Below, piece by piece: positions 16,038 to 25,543 of a DNA stretch of 64,000 nucleotides. Position numbers and translations under genes: made by a program. The stretch comes from CAVUWL01 sp963787415 (lineage in GTDB: Bacteria; Actinomycetota; Thermoleophilia; Solirubrobacterales; 70-9), in NCBI GenBank assembly GCA_963787415.1, contig CAWBCO010000003.1, positions 868,001-932,000 of the forward strand, in the 5' to 3' direction. Below the pieces are notes generated by a model. The model made no database searches. It saw only the letters and a list, made by a program, of their open reading frames with translations, and had not been told where the DNA came from. Every line of letters begins with the position of its first letter. Position 1 is the first letter of the stretch.

Positions 16038-18269
16038 GTGATGTTGGAGACTGAGCTGAGCGCCGAAACTGGGCCCGAAGGGGCTCCGACTGAGCCCGGA
16101 GCCGATCGGAGCGAGCGCCTCCTCGCCGAGCTCAACGCTCCTCAACGCGAAGCGGTGCTCCATGGAGAGGGGGCCCTGCTGGTCGTAGCGGGCGCTGGTT
16201 CGGGGAAGACCCGAGTGCTCACCCATCGCATCGCATACCTGCTGGCGACCGCGATGGCGAGACCGGGGGAGATTCTGGCGATCACCTTCACCAACAAGGC
16301 GGCACATGAGATGCGCGAGCGCGTTGAGAGTCTGGTCGGGCGCTCGGCACGGGCAATGTGGGTCACCACATTTCACTCTGCCTGCGCGCGGATGCTGCGG
16401 GCCGACGCTGAGCGACTCGGCTACTCGAGAGGATTCACGATCTATGACGAGCCGGACTCATTGAGAATGCTCAAGCGCTGCATCGCCGAGCTTGGAATTG
16501 ATCCGAAACGCTACCCGCCGCGCGCAATTCGCGCTCAGATCTCCGGCGCGAAAAACCAACTCATCGACGCCGAGGCCTTTGCCCAGACCCAGGGCAGTGT
16601 CTTTGAGGAGACCGCTGCCGCTGTATTCGGGCTCTATGAAAAGCGGATGCTCGAAGCCAACGCGATGGATTTCGATGACCTTCTCGTCCGCACCGTCAAC
16701 GTTATGGAGCTCCATCAGGAAGTGAGAGAGCGCTGGCGACGAACTTTTCGCTACGTCTTGGTCGATGAGTACCAAGACACAAACCACGCCCAGTACAGGT
16801 TGCTGCAGCTGCTTTCTGCTGACCATGGCAACCTGATGGTGGTAGGCGATGAGGATCAATCGATCTATGGCTTTCGCCACGCCGACATTCGAAACATTCT
16901 CGATTTCGAGGAGGACTTCCCCGATGCGGTCGTAGTCAAGCTCGAGCAGAACTATCGCTCCACCCAGACGATTCTTTCCGCCGCGAACGCCGTCGTGGAG
17001 CGAAATCGCCAACGCCGACCGAAGCTGCTTTGGACCGATGTTGCCGGAGGCGAGCCGGTGCGCTTGGCAGAGCTTGGCGACGAGCACGAGGAGGCCCGCT
17101 GGGTGGCGGGTGAGATCGAGAGGCTCGGCGAGGAGGAGGGGGTGCAGCGCTCGCAGGTCGCGATCTTTTACCGAACCAATGCGATGAGTCGGGTCCTGGA
17201 GGACACCTTGGTCCGTTTCGAGTTGCCTTATCAGGTGATCGGCGGCACGAAGTTCTACGAACGGGCAGAGATCAAGGACGCCGTTGCCTATCTCAGCCTC
17301 TTAGTCAACCCCTCCGATCAGGTCTCCTTCTCGCGCATCGTCAACTCTCCTCGCAGGGGGATCGGTAACACCAGCCAGGGCCGTCTTGCAGCTCACGCAA
17401 ATACGACGGGATTGCCAATTTGGGAGGTCGCCGCCCGGGTCGAGGAGGTGCCTGGATTAAGCGCCGCAGCGATCAAGGCAGTCTCGCGCTTTCACGAGAT
17501 GATGGAGGATCTGCGTTCCCGGTCTCAATCGGCTCCGGTTGCGGAGCTGCTTGGCACGATTCTGCGCGAGAGCGGCTATTTGGAGGCGTTGGCGGCCGAG
17601 CGAACGATTGAGGCCGAGGGGCGGGCTGAGAACCTCGAGGAGTTGGTTGGCGTCGCAGTCGAGTTTGACTTAAACCGAGAGCGGGAGGGAGATGGGGAGC
17701 TGACTCCTCTGGAGGAGTTCCTCCAACAGATTTCCCTCTACACCGAGCAGGATGGCTTGCGCGAGGAGCAATCGCTGATCACCCTGATGACCCTGCACAA
17801 CGCCAAGGGCCTTGAGTACGACGCGGTCTTCATCCTCGGTTGCGAGGATGGATCCTTTCCTCACATGCGCGCCCTTGAAGAGGGTGGGGAAGAGGAGGAG
17901 CGACGCCTCTGCTACGTCGGCATAACGCGAGCGCGCGAGCGCCTCTACATGACCTGGGCGCGCGAGAGGCGTCTCTTTGGTCGCTCCGAGCGCAACCTGC
18001 CCTCACGCTTCATCGATGAGCTTCCGGTCGAGCTGACGGAGCGGGGATCGAGCAACCCCGGCGGAGGCTGGGAGGCGAGCGCTGCCGCGGCGGTGATTGA
18101 TCCCGGCCCGGCGCTTGGGCTGGGGACCGGGGATGACGTCGTCCACGCCAGCTTCGGAGATGGCGTTGTCACCGCGGTCGAGCCCGGTGGAGTGCTTGTG
18201 GTGCGCTTCTCAGGCGATGGCTCAGAGCGCAAGCTAATGGCTGACTATGCACCGATCCGAAGGCGCTAG
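16038..18269 (+). CDS. pcrA: UvrD/PcrA-type superfamily 1 DNA helicase
   Basis: This is a 3'-5' DNA helicase for nucleotide-excision repair and replication-fork maintenance. The 743 residues carry the Q motif (LNAPQREAVLHGEG), Walker A (GAGSGKTRVLTHR), motif Ia (AITFTNKAAHEMRERV), DEYQDTNHAQY (Walker B), GDEDQSIYGFRHAD, LEQNYRS, TLHNAKGLEYDAVFI and the final VGITRARERLYM. The C-terminal ~45 residues (DDVVHASFGDGVVTAVEPGG) form the Tudor-like RNA-polymerase-interacting domain seen in PcrA/UvrD. folD begins 6 nt after the stop, so the two probably share a transcript. Confidence 0.95.
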   Translation: MMLETELSAETGPEGAPTEPGADRSERLLAELNAPQREAVLHGEGALLVVAGAGSGKTRVLTHRIAYLLATAMARPGEILAITFTNKAAHEMRERVESLVGRSARAMWVTTFHSACARMLRADAERLGYSRGFTIYDEPDSLRMLKRCIAELGIDPKRYPPRAIRAQISGAKNQLIDAEAFAQTQGSVFEETAAAVFGLYEKRMLEANAMDFDDLLVRTVNVMELHQEVRERWRRTFRYVLVDEYQDTNHAQYRLLQLLSADHGNLMVVGDEDQSIYGFRHADIRNILDFEEDFPDAVVVKLEQNYRSTQTILSAANAVVERNRQRRPKLLWTDVAGGEPVRLAELGDEHEEARWVAGEIERLGEEEGVQRSQVAIFYRTNAMSRVLEDTLVRFELPYQVIGGTKFYERAEIKDAVAYLSLLVNPSDQVSFSRIVNSPRRGIGNTSQGRLAAHANTTGLPIWEVAARVEEVPGLSAAAIKAVSRFHEMMEDLRSRSQSAPVAELLGTILRESGYLEALAAERTIEAEGRAENLEELVGVAVEFDLNREREGDGELTPLEEFLQQISLYTEQDGLREEQSLITLMTLHNAKGLEYDAVFILGCEDGSFPHMRALEEGGEEEERRLCYVGITRARERLYMTWARERRLFGRSERNLPSRFIDELPVELTERGSSNPGGGWEASAAAAVIDPGPALGLGTGDDVVHASFGDGVVTAVEPGGVLVVRFSGDGSERKLMADYAPIRRR

Positions 18270-18275
18270 GCGGTC

Positions 18276-19139
18276 TTGACCGCGCAGCTGATCGATGGCA
18301 GGGCGATAGCAGCCACGGTTCGCGCCCGGGTGCGGATCGAGGTGGACGTCTACCGCTCTGAGGCTGGTCGTTCTCCCTCGCTTGCGACCGTAATCGTCGG
18401 CGATGACCCCGCATCGCAGGTATACGTTCGTAATAAGCATCGCGCCTGTGAGGAGGTCGGGATCGGCTCGGTTCACCACGGCCTTCCCGCGGCAACCCGG
18501 GAGAACCAGCTTTTGGAGCTGGTCGGTGAGCTGGGGATCGACCCAGAGGTTGACGGAATCTTGGTCCAGTTGCCGCTTCCCAACCAGATCGATCCCGATG
18601 CCGTGGTCGCCGCGATCGACCCTGGCAAGGACATCGACGGTCTCACCCCCCTCAACGCCGGCCTTCTTGCTCACGGCACCCCTGGCTTGCTGCCGTGCAC
18701 GCCGGCAGGCGTGATCGAGATTCTCAACCACCATGGTTTCGATCTGGAGGGCGCGGAGGCGGTCGTCGTCGGCCGCTCCAAGTTGGTCGGCGTTCCGCTT
18801 GCGCGACTGCTGTTGGCCGCCAACGCGACCGTCACCGTCTGCCATTCGCGCACCCGCAACCTGGCGGCGGTTGCTCGCCGCGCCGATCTCCTCGTTGCCG
18901 CCGCTGGAGTTCCGCGCCTCTTGGGCGCCGAGGCGATCAAACCCGGTGCCGTCGTCATCGATGTCGGGATGAACCGCGATCAGCACGGCCTCTGTGGTGA
19001 CGTTGACTTCGAGGCGGCCTCCGCGGTGGCGGCCGCGATCACCCCGGTCCCCGGCGGGGTTGGCCCAATGACGATAGCGATGCTCTTGGTCAACACGCTG
19101 AGTGCGGCCCGCGCGCGGGCCGGCACGACCTCTGTTTAG
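18276..19139 (+). CDS. folD: Bifunctional methylenetetrahydrofolate dehydrogenase/cyclohydrolase
   Basis: FolD interconverts 5,10-methylene- and 10-formyl-tetrahydrofolate using NADP. The 287 residues include the catalytic Lys in YVRNKHRACEEVG, the QLPLP motif (DGILVQLPLPNQID), GKDIDGLTPLN, the cofactor region VVVGRSKLVGVPLARLL and PVPGGVGPMTIAMLL. The start is TTG 18276, 6 nt downstream of pcrA. The long minus-strand frame across this gene is antisense only. Confidence 0.95.
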   Translation: MTAQLIDGRAIAATVRARVRIEVDVYRSEAGRSPSLATVIVGDDPASQVYVRNKHRACEEVGIGSVHHGLPAATRENQLLELVGELGIDPEVDGILVQLPLPNQIDPDAVVAAIDPGKDIDGLTPLNAGLLAHGTPGLLPCTPAGVIEILNHHGFDLEGAEAVVVGRSKLVGVPLARLLLAANATVTVCHSRTRNLAAVARRADLLVAAAGVPRLLGAEAIKPGAVVIDVGMNRDQHGLCGDVDFEAASAVAAAITPVPGGVGPMTIAMLLVNTLSAARARAGTTSV

Positions 19140-19223
19140 CACGTCCGGCCGACTGCTTCACATTTCCGCCCTCCGGCGGGTGTAGGGTCGGGCTGACCCC
19201 TAGTCACACGGAGGGATATGTAG

Positions 19224-19844
19224 ATGGAAGTTAACAAGCTGAATACAGGAGAGAAGGTAGCTGCGATCTCCGCGGTCCTGCTTTTCATATTCATGTTCTT
19301 TACCTGGTTCGGAGTCGAAGTCTCGGGTGTGGGCGGCTTCTCCGGCAGTGTGCCAGGGGCCGGCGGCAGCGCCTTTGACGCTCTCGAATTCATCCCGGTG
19401 ATCCTGGTCATCACGATCCTCGCCGCGCTCGCGGTGGCGGCGCTGCGGCTCACCGATTCGGCCTATGAGCCTCCGGTCTCGATGAATGCCATCGTCACCG
19501 TGCTCGGCGGGCTCTCGGTGTTGCTGATCCTGTTCCGGATCATCGATCCGCCGAGTTTCGGGAGTTTCGGTGGCGTCTCGGTAAGCGGAACCGTGGAAAT
19601 TGGAATCTTCCTGGGTCTCATCGCCGCCGCCGGGATTACCTACGGCGGCTACCTCGCGATGAAAGAGGAAGGCGCCTCTTTCGGCGACACCGCGGATCGG
19701 TTCTCCGGTGGATCCGCCCAGGCTCCGCCGAGCGCCACCGCTCCGCCACCGCCCCCACCGCCCCCGCCACCATCAGCGCCACCACAGCCCCAACAACCAC
19801 CGCCACCTCCCTCGCCACCGCCCCCACCGGGCGGGGGTGTCTAG
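19224..19844 (+). CDS. Membrane protein with proline-rich cytoplasmic tail
   Basis: The 206-residue protein has four hydrophobic segments (about residues 12-30, 50-72, 85-105 and 123-143) separated by Gly/Ser-rich loops. A tail follows in which Pro makes up most of the last ~40 residues, with runs of up to ten prolines. No enzymatic motif is visible. Thermoleophilia-type genomes carry comparable 'DUF' membrane proteins, but I do not recognise this one. ATG 19224 follows GGAGGG at good spacing. The repetitive CCX codons make the 3' end low-complexity. Confidence 0.7.
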   Translation: MEVNKLNTGEKVAAISAVLLFIFMFFTWFGVEVSGVGGFSGSVPGAGGSAFDALEFIPVILVITILAALAVAALRLTDSAYEPPVSMNAIVTVLGGLSVLLILFRIIDPPSFGSFGGVSVSGTVEIGIFLGLIAAAGITYGGYLAMKEEGASFGDTADRFSGGSAQAPPSATAPPPPPPPPPPSAPPQPQQPPPPPSPPPPPGGGV

Positions 19845-19864
19845 AAGTAACTGCGCTTCGAATC

Positions 19865-19893
19865 GGTCCCCGGGGCGGCGAGCTCCGGGGACC
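19865..19893. terminator. Hairpin between convergent genes
   Basis: GGTCCCCGG and CCGGGGACC form a 9-bp perfect stem with an 11-nt loop, located between the stops of the Pro-rich membrane protein and the GMC oxidoreductase. It is a good candidate bidirectional terminator despite lacking a T-run. Confidence 0.55.
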
Positions 19894-19903
19894 CGTCTCG
19901 CCT

Positions 19904-21751
19904 CTAGCGGGCGTCCTGGGCGGCGATCGCTTTAGCCACCTGCTTGGCAAAGGCAATCACCGTCATCATCGGATTGACGCCAACCGAGCTGGGAAAGAGC
20001 GACGCATCGGCGACGTAAAGGCCCTGGGTTCCGTTGACCGAGCCGTCGACCGCACAGACGCCCTCGCCGGGATTGGCGGCGATTCGAGCGGTTCCCATCG
20101 GGTGAAAGGCCTCAAGGCGCAGTTCGGATGGCTTGAAGACCGTGGCTTCGAAGTTGGCGAGCTGGCCGGGGGGCAGGGATGGGATCCTGGCGATGTTTGG
20201 ATAGACCAGGCTCGCCCCCGCCGCGAAATGAATCTCGGCCGCGCGAGCGATCCCAAAGGTGAGTCGGCGGGCCTCCTCATCGTTTAGGCGATAGCTCATT
20301 TTTAGCCCGCCCCGGCGGGTTAACCCAACCCGGCCTGCGGATCGATCGGAGAGGTGGACGCCGATCGATGCGATGTGGCCAAAGTCAAGCATTGCCCTCT
20401 GGTGCTGGGCGCCGGCGCCCGGTAGCCATCCGCCGCCAAAGGGCAGTGGGGTGAAGGTCGCCTCAAGCAGGATTCCCTGCGAGGCCCACTGATCCACGTA
20501 GTAGCTCTGCATCACACCATCCCATCCGTGCACCTCCTCCTCGAAGCGTGCGCCCACCCAACAGGCCGGATGGATATGAAGGTTGCGGCCCACCGATGGA
20601 CCGCCGAGCCCTGAGCGCAGCAAGAGCTCAGGAGTGCCGAGGGCCCCGCCGGCGACAACAATCGCGTGGCGGGCGCGGATCGTGAGCATCTCGCGAGCGC
20701 CGTTGGCGGGGTCTCTGGAGCCGGCCAGACAGCGCAAGCCAATCGCGCGGCCCTGCTCGACCAGGATGCGGCGCGCCTCGGTGCCCGTTCGGATTCGCGC
20801 CCCGGCTGCAACGGCGCGAGGCAAGTAGCTGACGTGCATCCCGCGCTTGGCGTCGATCCTGCAGCCAAAAGGGCAGGAGCTGCACTGCACGCAGCCTCCG
20901 GCATTGCGCGAGATCGGAGCGCCGGCGGCGCCGATCGCCTGCGCTCCCTCCATCGTGAGCTGGCCATTTCGACCCATCCGCTCGGGGTCGAGTCGCCTCA
21001 CCCTGAGGAAATCCTCGGCCTCCGCGTAATCGCTATCCAGGGCGCCTACCCAGCTGATCCCAAACCGAGTTCGCCATCTCTCGAGCACCGCCTCAGGGGC
21101 GCGGAAGCAGGTTCCCGAGTTGATCACGGTGGTGCCGCCCAGGGCGCGCCCGACGGGCACCGGGATTGCCGGGCGACCCTCGGCAAACGTCAGCCCACCG
21201 TCGCGGTAAAGAGCTGCGAGTGCGGCGAGCGGCTCGCTTGGGTAGTTGCCGCGGTCAAAGTGCTCCCCGGCCTCGACCACGATCACATCGAGGCCCGCTT
21301 CGGCCAGCTCGGCGGCCGCGACCGCACCGCCAGCGCCCGAGCCGAGGACGGCCACGTCACATTCCGCATCTCCGCGCTCGCTGAGCTGCCCAAGCGCCGC
21401 CGCCGGCTGCGGAAGCGAGCCGTCGCGCAGGGCACAGCTGGGGCGGGAGGCGACCCGGGCCTGGACTTGCGGATTGACCGCGTAGCCGAGGGTCGAGACT
21501 ACCTTTGCCATCAGCAATAGCTGGTGATGGAGGTCGAGGCGCGAGCCTTCCATTCGCTGTAAGAACTCACCGGCAGCCTCCGGCTCGAGGCGGCTAAAGC
21601 GCCAGGGAAATGGCAGCCACTCAATCGCGTGAAGAGCGAGTCTGATCCGTACCAGCGTTCGAGCAGGGAGCGCAGCGAGCAACTCCGCAATCGGACCGGA
21701 GATATCGACGTCGCGCTCTGCAGCCGGCAGCCCCTCCACTCCAGGCGCCAT
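19904..21751 (-). CDS. GMC-family FAD oxidoreductase with N-terminal helical extension
   Basis: GMC enzymes oxidise alcohols or sterols with FAD. After ~125 helical residues resembling a gluconate-dehydrogenase-subunit-3-like region, the Rossmann motif VAVLGSGAGGAVAAAELAEA binds FAD. The sugar/alcohol-binding domain follows, with a Cys cluster (CVQCSSCPFGC). HPMGTARI and GVNPMMTVIAFA supply the catalytic His/Asn pair. Upstream of ATG 21751 the same frame continues as LSTAEQRILSSICAA right after the stop of the neighbouring gene. Those residues look like the natural N-terminus, but no ATG/GTG/TTG precedes them. Substrate unknown. Confidence 0.85.
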   Translation of the reverse strand: MAPGVEGLPAAERDVDISGPIAELLAALPARTLVRIRLALHAIEWLPFPWRFSRLEPEAAGEFLQRMEGSRLDLHHQLLLMAKVVSTLGYAVNPQVQARVASRPSCALRDGSLPQPAAALGQLSERGDAECDVAVLGSGAGGAVAAAELAEAGLDVIVVEAGEHFDRGNYPSEPLAALAALYRDGGLTFAEGRPAIPVPVGRALGGTTVINSGTCFRAPEAVLERWRTRFGISWVGALDSDYAEAEDFLRVRRLDPERMGRNGQLTMEGAQAIGAAGAPISRNAGGCVQCSSCPFGCRIDAKRGMHVSYLPRAVAAGARIRTGTEARRILVEQGRAIGLRCLAGSRDPANGAREMLTIRARHAIVVAGGALGTPELLLRSGLGGPSVGRNLHIHPACWVGARFEEEVHGWDGVMQSYYVDQWASQGILLEATFTPLPFGGGWLPGAGAQHQRAMLDFGHIASIGVHLSDRSAGRVGLTRRGGLKMSYRLNDEEARRLTFGIARAAEIHFAAGASLVYPNIARIPSLPPGQLANFEATVFKPSELRLEAFHPMGTARIAANPGEGVCAVDGSVNGTQGLYVADASLFPSSVGVNPMMTVIAFAKQVAKAIAAQDAR

Positions 21752-21811
21752 CGCCGCGCAGATCGAGCTCAGGATTCGTTGCTCAGCGGTCGAGAGCCCT
21801 GGCGAGCGTCG

Positions 21812-22255
21812 TCAGCCCGGATCGACCGGGCGCTCGATCCGGGCACTCAACGACCAGAGCCAAAGCGCGACCAAGACCAGCGACCCGTCGAGGAAAAAAT
21901 TGAGCAGGTAAATGAAGACCTGCTGATCAAAGAGGTAGAAGCCGAGCGCCGAGAGCGAAGACGCAACCTTGCCCAGCGCAAGCAACAAAAGTAAAGGCCG
22001 GAAGCGAACAACATCTGCCTGAGCGATCAGGCAGATGCCGGTGATGACCACCATGTAGGAGAAGGCGAGCCCGAGCCAGAGTTGCTCGCTGCCGTGCGGT
22101 GCCCGGGTAAAGCTGCCGAGGTCTGCGCCGAGGTCAGAGATCGTGTTCAAGACAGGATTGGGGGCGGCGATGAAGAGAAGGCCGACCAGCGCAAAGCTGA
22201 ACGCCAAGGCCCGCAAGCTAAAGACGACAAACCGCTCTGCCGTGGCTTCCCGCAT
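21812..22255 (-). CDS. Four-span membrane protein of unknown function
   Basis: The 147 residues contain four hydrophobic segments (about 10-32, 58-80, 84-105 and 110-135) and a short polar tail. No motif of a known transporter or enzyme is apparent. It is the first gene of a two-gene unit with the GMC oxidoreductase, whose reading frame begins directly after this gene's TGA. A membrane partner for the oxidoreductase is plausible but only inferred from position. A TAGAGT box lies 8 nt before the ATG. Confidence 0.65.
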   Translation of the reverse strand: MREATAERFVVFSLRALAFSFALVGLLFIAAPNPVLNTISDLGADLGSFTRAPHGSEQLWLGLAFSYMVVITGICLIAQADVVRFRPLLLLLALGKVASSLSALGFYLFDQQVFIYLLNFFLDGSLVLVALWLWSLSARIERPVDPG

Positions 22256-22263
22256 CCACCCGG

Positions 22264-22269
22264 ACTCTA
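22264..22269 (-). promoter_or_regulatory. Putative -10 box, leaderless start
   Basis: On the minus strand, TAGAGT ends 8 nt before ATG 22255. Confidence 0.4.
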
Positions 22270-22354
22270 ACTGGCCAGACAGCCAGGAGTCGCCCCGAGA
22301 TCCGCACCGGTTTTGCCCTGCTCACCAATCCAGCGGGTGGGTCTGGCTGCCGCC

Positions 22355-22360
22355 TAGAAT
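22355..22360 (+). promoter_or_regulatory. Putative -10 box of gatCAB, leaderless start
   Basis: TAGAAT ends 7 nt before GTG 22368, with no Shine-Dalgarno between. Confidence 0.5.
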
Positions 22361-22367
22361 TCGCTCC

Positions 22368-22658
22368 GTGATTGAGCGAGAGCAAATTCTGCATCTATCG
22401 CGGCTGGCGCGCTTGCGCCTAGACGAGGAGGAGATCGAGCGCATCGGAATCGAGTTGTCGGGCATCCTCAAACACGTCGATCGGATCTCTGGGCTGGCCC
22501 TCGATGGGGTGGAGCCCACTTCCCACGTGCTCGAGCTCGAGAATGTGCTGCGCCCCGATCAGCCTCGACCAAGCTGGCCCAGAGAGCAAATCCTCGCGCC
22601 CGCACCAGATCCCGTCGACGGAGCCTTTCGCGTCCCCTCGCCGCAGGTCGATGCCTGA
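22368..22658 (+). CDS. gatC: Asp-tRNA(Asn)/Glu-tRNA(Gln) amidotransferase subunit C
   Basis: GatC is the small clamp subunit that stabilises the GatA-GatB complex. From GTG 22368 it has 96 residues, the family norm: EREQILHLSRLARLRLDEEEIE, the HVDRISGLALDGVEPTSH turn and a C-terminal FRVPSPQVDA. The frame is open upstream to 22143, but that region lacks similarity. It is first in gatC-gatA-gatB, with 1-base and 8-base overlaps. Confidence 0.92.
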   Translation: MIEREQILHLSRLARLRLDEEEIERIGIELSGILKHVDRISGLALDGVEPTSHVLELENVLRPDQPRPSWPREQILAPAPDPVDGAFRVPSPQVDA

Positions 22659-24097
22659 TGTCGGATCTGTTGGAGCTGAGCGTCGCCGCGGCCGCCGAAG
22701 AAATCGCGACGCGAAAGACCTCCCACGATGAGTATTTCCTCGCCTGGCGCGCGGCGGCAGAGGCCGATCAGATCAATGCCTACCTCTGGCTGGCCGAGGA
22801 TGGGAAGGGCTCGGGTGAGGGCTCATTGGCCGGGGTCCCGATTGCGGTCAAGGACATATTTTGTACCGAGGAGATTCCATCGACTGCTGGTTCTCGGATC
22901 CTGGAGGGCTATCGACCGCCGTATAGCTCGGCGGCGGTGCGCAGGCTGGAGGCGGCGGGGGCCGAGCTGTTGGGCAAGACAAATATGGACGAGTTCGCGA
23001 TGGGCTCCTCAAACGAGAATTCTGCCTTCGGTCCGGTGCTTAACCCTTGGGATACTCTGCGCGTTCCGGGAGGCTCCTCGGGGGGGTCGGCGGCGGCGGT
23101 GGCGGCGGGCCTGGCGCCCTGCGCGATCGGGACCGACACGGGAGGATCGATTCGCCAGCCGGCGGCCCTTTGCGGGATCGTTGGGTTGAAGCCAACCTAC
23201 GGCGCGATCTCGCGCTACGGAATGATCGCCTTTGCTTCCTCTTTGGATCAGTGCGGACCGCTGACCCGCGATGTCACCGATGCGGCGCTTTTGCTGGCCG
23301 CGATGCAGGGACGTGATCCCTGCGACAGTACCTCGGTTGGGATCAAGGGGGGGATCAGGGCTCCCAGCCGCGAGGACCTGACCGGGTTGCGTTTTGCGGT
23401 CCCCAGCGAGTTGGCTGGCGAGGGGGTCGAGGCGGGCGTGCGTGCGGTATTTGAGAAGACGCTAGCGACGATTGAGCGCCTCGGCGGTGAGGTTGCCGAG
23501 GCCTCCTTGCCGCACGCCGAGCACGGTATATCGGCCTACTACGTGATCGCTCCGGCAGAGGCATCCTCAAACCTCGCCCGCTATGACGGGGTCCGCTACG
23601 GGGTGCGCTCACAACACCAGGGCAATCTGATCGAGATGTATGAGGCGACTCGATCGGAGGGTTTTGGAGCAGAGGTCAAGCGCCGCATCATGCTTGGCAC
23701 ATTCGTCCTCTCGGCGGGCTATTACGACGCCTACTACGGTCAGGCACAGAAGGTCCGCACGATGATCGTCGCCGATTTCACGGCCGCGTTCGCCGATTTC
23801 GACTTCGTGGTCACGCCGACCTCACCCTCGGTTGCCTTCGGGCTCGGCGAGAAGGCGGGCGATCCTCTGGCGATGTATCTAAATGACTACTTCACGGTGC
23901 CGATCAGCCTCGCCGGGATTCCGGCGATCTCGATCCCGGCCGGCCTGGCTGAGCCGCCCGGCGGCGGCTCGCAGCTTCCGGTTGGCTTTCAGATCGCGGC
24001 CCCGGCCTTCGCCGAGCAGCGCCTTTTAGAGGCCGCCTTCGCGCTCGAGCGAGCGATTGGCTTTGAGGCAAGGCCCGAGGGGCGCGCGGGTGGCTGA
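22658..24097 (+). CDS. gatA: Asp-tRNA(Asn)/Glu-tRNA(Gln) amidotransferase subunit A
   Basis: GatA is the glutaminase that releases ammonia for transamidation. It has 479 residues of the amidase-signature family with the Ser-cisSer-Lys triad: Lys in GVPIAVKDIF, the cis-Ser in GGSSGGSAAAVAAG and the nucleophile in GTDTGGSIRQPAA. The ATG shares its A with the gatC stop. Confidence 0.96.
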   Translation: MSDLLELSVAAAAEEIATRKTSHDEYFLAWRAAAEADQINAYLWLAEDGKGSGEGSLAGVPIAVKDIFCTEEIPSTAGSRILEGYRPPYSSAAVRRLEAAGAELLGKTNMDEFAMGSSNENSAFGPVLNPWDTLRVPGGSSGGSAAAVAAGLAPCAIGTDTGGSIRQPAALCGIVGLKPTYGAISRYGMIAFASSLDQCGPLTRDVTDAALLLAAMQGRDPCDSTSVGIKGGIRAPSREDLTGLRFAVPSELAGEGVEAGVRAVFEKTLATIERLGGEVAEASLPHAEHGISAYYVIAPAEASSNLARYDGVRYGVRSQHQGNLIEMYEATRSEGFGAEVKRRIMLGTFVLSAGYYDAYYGQAQKVRTMIVADFTAAFADFDFVVTPTSPSVAFGLGEKAGDPLAMYLNDYFTVPISLAGIPAISIPAGLAEPPGGGSQLPVGFQIAAPAFAEQRLLEAAFALERAIGFEARPEGRAGG

Positions 24098-25529
24098 TCT
24101 GGAGCCTGTAATCGGCCTCGAGATTCACGTCCAGCTCTCGACCAAAACGAAGATGTTCTGCGGCTGCGCGCTCTCCTTCGGCGATCAGCCCAACGTCCAT
24201 ACCTGCCCGATCTGTCTCGCTCACCCCGGGGTCCTGCCGGTGCCCAACGAAGAGGCAGTTCGATCCGCATTGTTGATCGCCGCAGCGCTGGGGTGTGAGG
24301 TCGCGCCGCGCTCGATCTTTCATCGCAAGAATTACTTTTATCCCGACAGCTCGAAGGCCTACCAGATCAGCCAATACGACGCCCCCCTGGCGGGCGCCGG
24401 TCGGCTCGGGGAGGTGCGCATCCACCGCGCCCATCTTGAGGAGGACGCGGCGAAGATGATCCACGTGGGCGAGTCGGGCCGCATTGATGGCTCCGGCGCC
24501 TCGCTTGTCGATTTCAATCGGGGCGGCACTCCGTTGGTTGAGATCGTCACCGAGCCGGACCTCCGCAGCGCTGCACAGGCGGCGGAGTGGGCACGACTGC
24601 TGCGCACGACCATCCGCCAGCTGGGTGTCTCTGACGTCAACATGGAGGAGGGAAGTCTGCGTTGCGATGCAAACGTCTCGCTCCGCGCTCGCGGCAGCGC
24701 TGAGCTCGGTACCAAGACCGAGCTCAAGAACATGAACAGCTTCCGCTTCCTACAGCGTGGGATCGAGGCCGAGCTAATTCGCCAGCGGGAGCTGCTCGAG
24801 GGGGGTGGGAGCGTCGTGCAGGAGACCCTTCACTTCGACCCGCAAAGCGGCTCCCTCACCTCGTTGCGCTCCAAGGAGGAGGCCCATGACTACCGCTACT
24901 TCCCGGAGCCGGATCTGGTCCCGATTGCACCCACCGCGGAGATTTTGCGCGAGGTTGGTGAATTGCTGCCGGAGCTGCCGTTGGCGCGAATCGAGCGCTA
25001 CCGAGAGCAGCTCGGTCTCTCCCCTGAGGCGGCGAGGCTGTTTGCCGAGGATCCCCCGACGGCTGAATACTTCGAGCAGACCCTCACCGCTGGCGGTGCG
25101 ATCGAACCCAGGGTGATCGCGAACTGGGTGAGCGGCGAGCTTGCGGCTGCCCTGCGCCAAGCAGGAGAGAGCGGTGGGCCCGCCGGCTCAAAGGTCAGTC
25201 CCGGCGCGCTGGCGGCCCTGGTGCTGATGGTGGCAGAGAATCAGATCTCTCACGCCAGCGCCAAGGGGGTGATCTCGACGCTGGTCGCCGAGGGGGGCGA
25301 TCCGTCCGACATCGTCGCCCGCGAGGGGCTTACTCAGATCTCTGACAGCGGCGAGCTGGAGGCGATCGTCGAGGCCGCGATGGCTGAAAACCCCGAGGCT
25401 GTGAAGCAGATCCAAAGCGGTAACGGCAAGGCAATCGGCGTCCTCATCGGCGCCGTTATGAAGCAGACCGATGGGCGCGCGGATGGAGGTTTGATCAATC
25501 GCTTGATCACCGAGAAGCTCAAGAGTTGA
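24090..25529 (+). CDS. gatB: Asp-tRNA(Asn)/Glu-tRNA(Gln) amidotransferase subunit B
   Basis: GatB binds and phosphorylates the mischarged tRNA and amidates it. The 479 residues include EPVIGLEIHVQLSTKTKMFCGC with the zinc-site cysteines (FCGC, TCPIC), DFNRGGTPLVEIV, the cradle domain and a YqeY-like tail (NPEAVKQIQSGNGKAIGVLIGAVMKQTDGRAD). I chose GTG 24090 because CGAGGGG lies 9 nt upstream; it overlaps gatA by 8 bases. An in-frame codon at 24057 would add non-conserved residues. Confidence 0.95.
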   Translation: MADLEPVIGLEIHVQLSTKTKMFCGCALSFGDQPNVHTCPICLAHPGVLPVPNEEAVRSALLIAAALGCEVAPRSIFHRKNYFYPDSSKAYQISQYDAPLAGAGRLGEVRIHRAHLEEDAAKMIHVGESGRIDGSGASLVDFNRGGTPLVEIVTEPDLRSAAQAAEWARLLRTTIRQLGVSDVNMEEGSLRCDANVSLRARGSAELGTKTELKNMNSFRFLQRGIEAELIRQRELLEGGGSVVQETLHFDPQSGSLTSLRSKEEAHDYRYFPEPDLVPIAPTAEILREVGELLPELPLARIERYREQLGLSPEAARLFAEDPPTAEYFEQTLTAGGAIEPRVIANWVSGELAAALRQAGESGGPAGSKVSPGALAALVLMVAENQISHASAKGVISTLVAEGGDPSDIVAREGLTQISDSGELEAIVEAAMAENPEAVKQIQSGNGKAIGVLIGAVMKQTDGRADGGLINRLITEKLKS

Positions 25530-25543
25530 GGGCAACGTTGGCG

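Noticed and set aside
18234..19142. 302-residue minus-strand frame opposite folD
   Set aside because: Antisense of a gene with all FolD motifs; composition is typical of a shadow in high-GC DNA.
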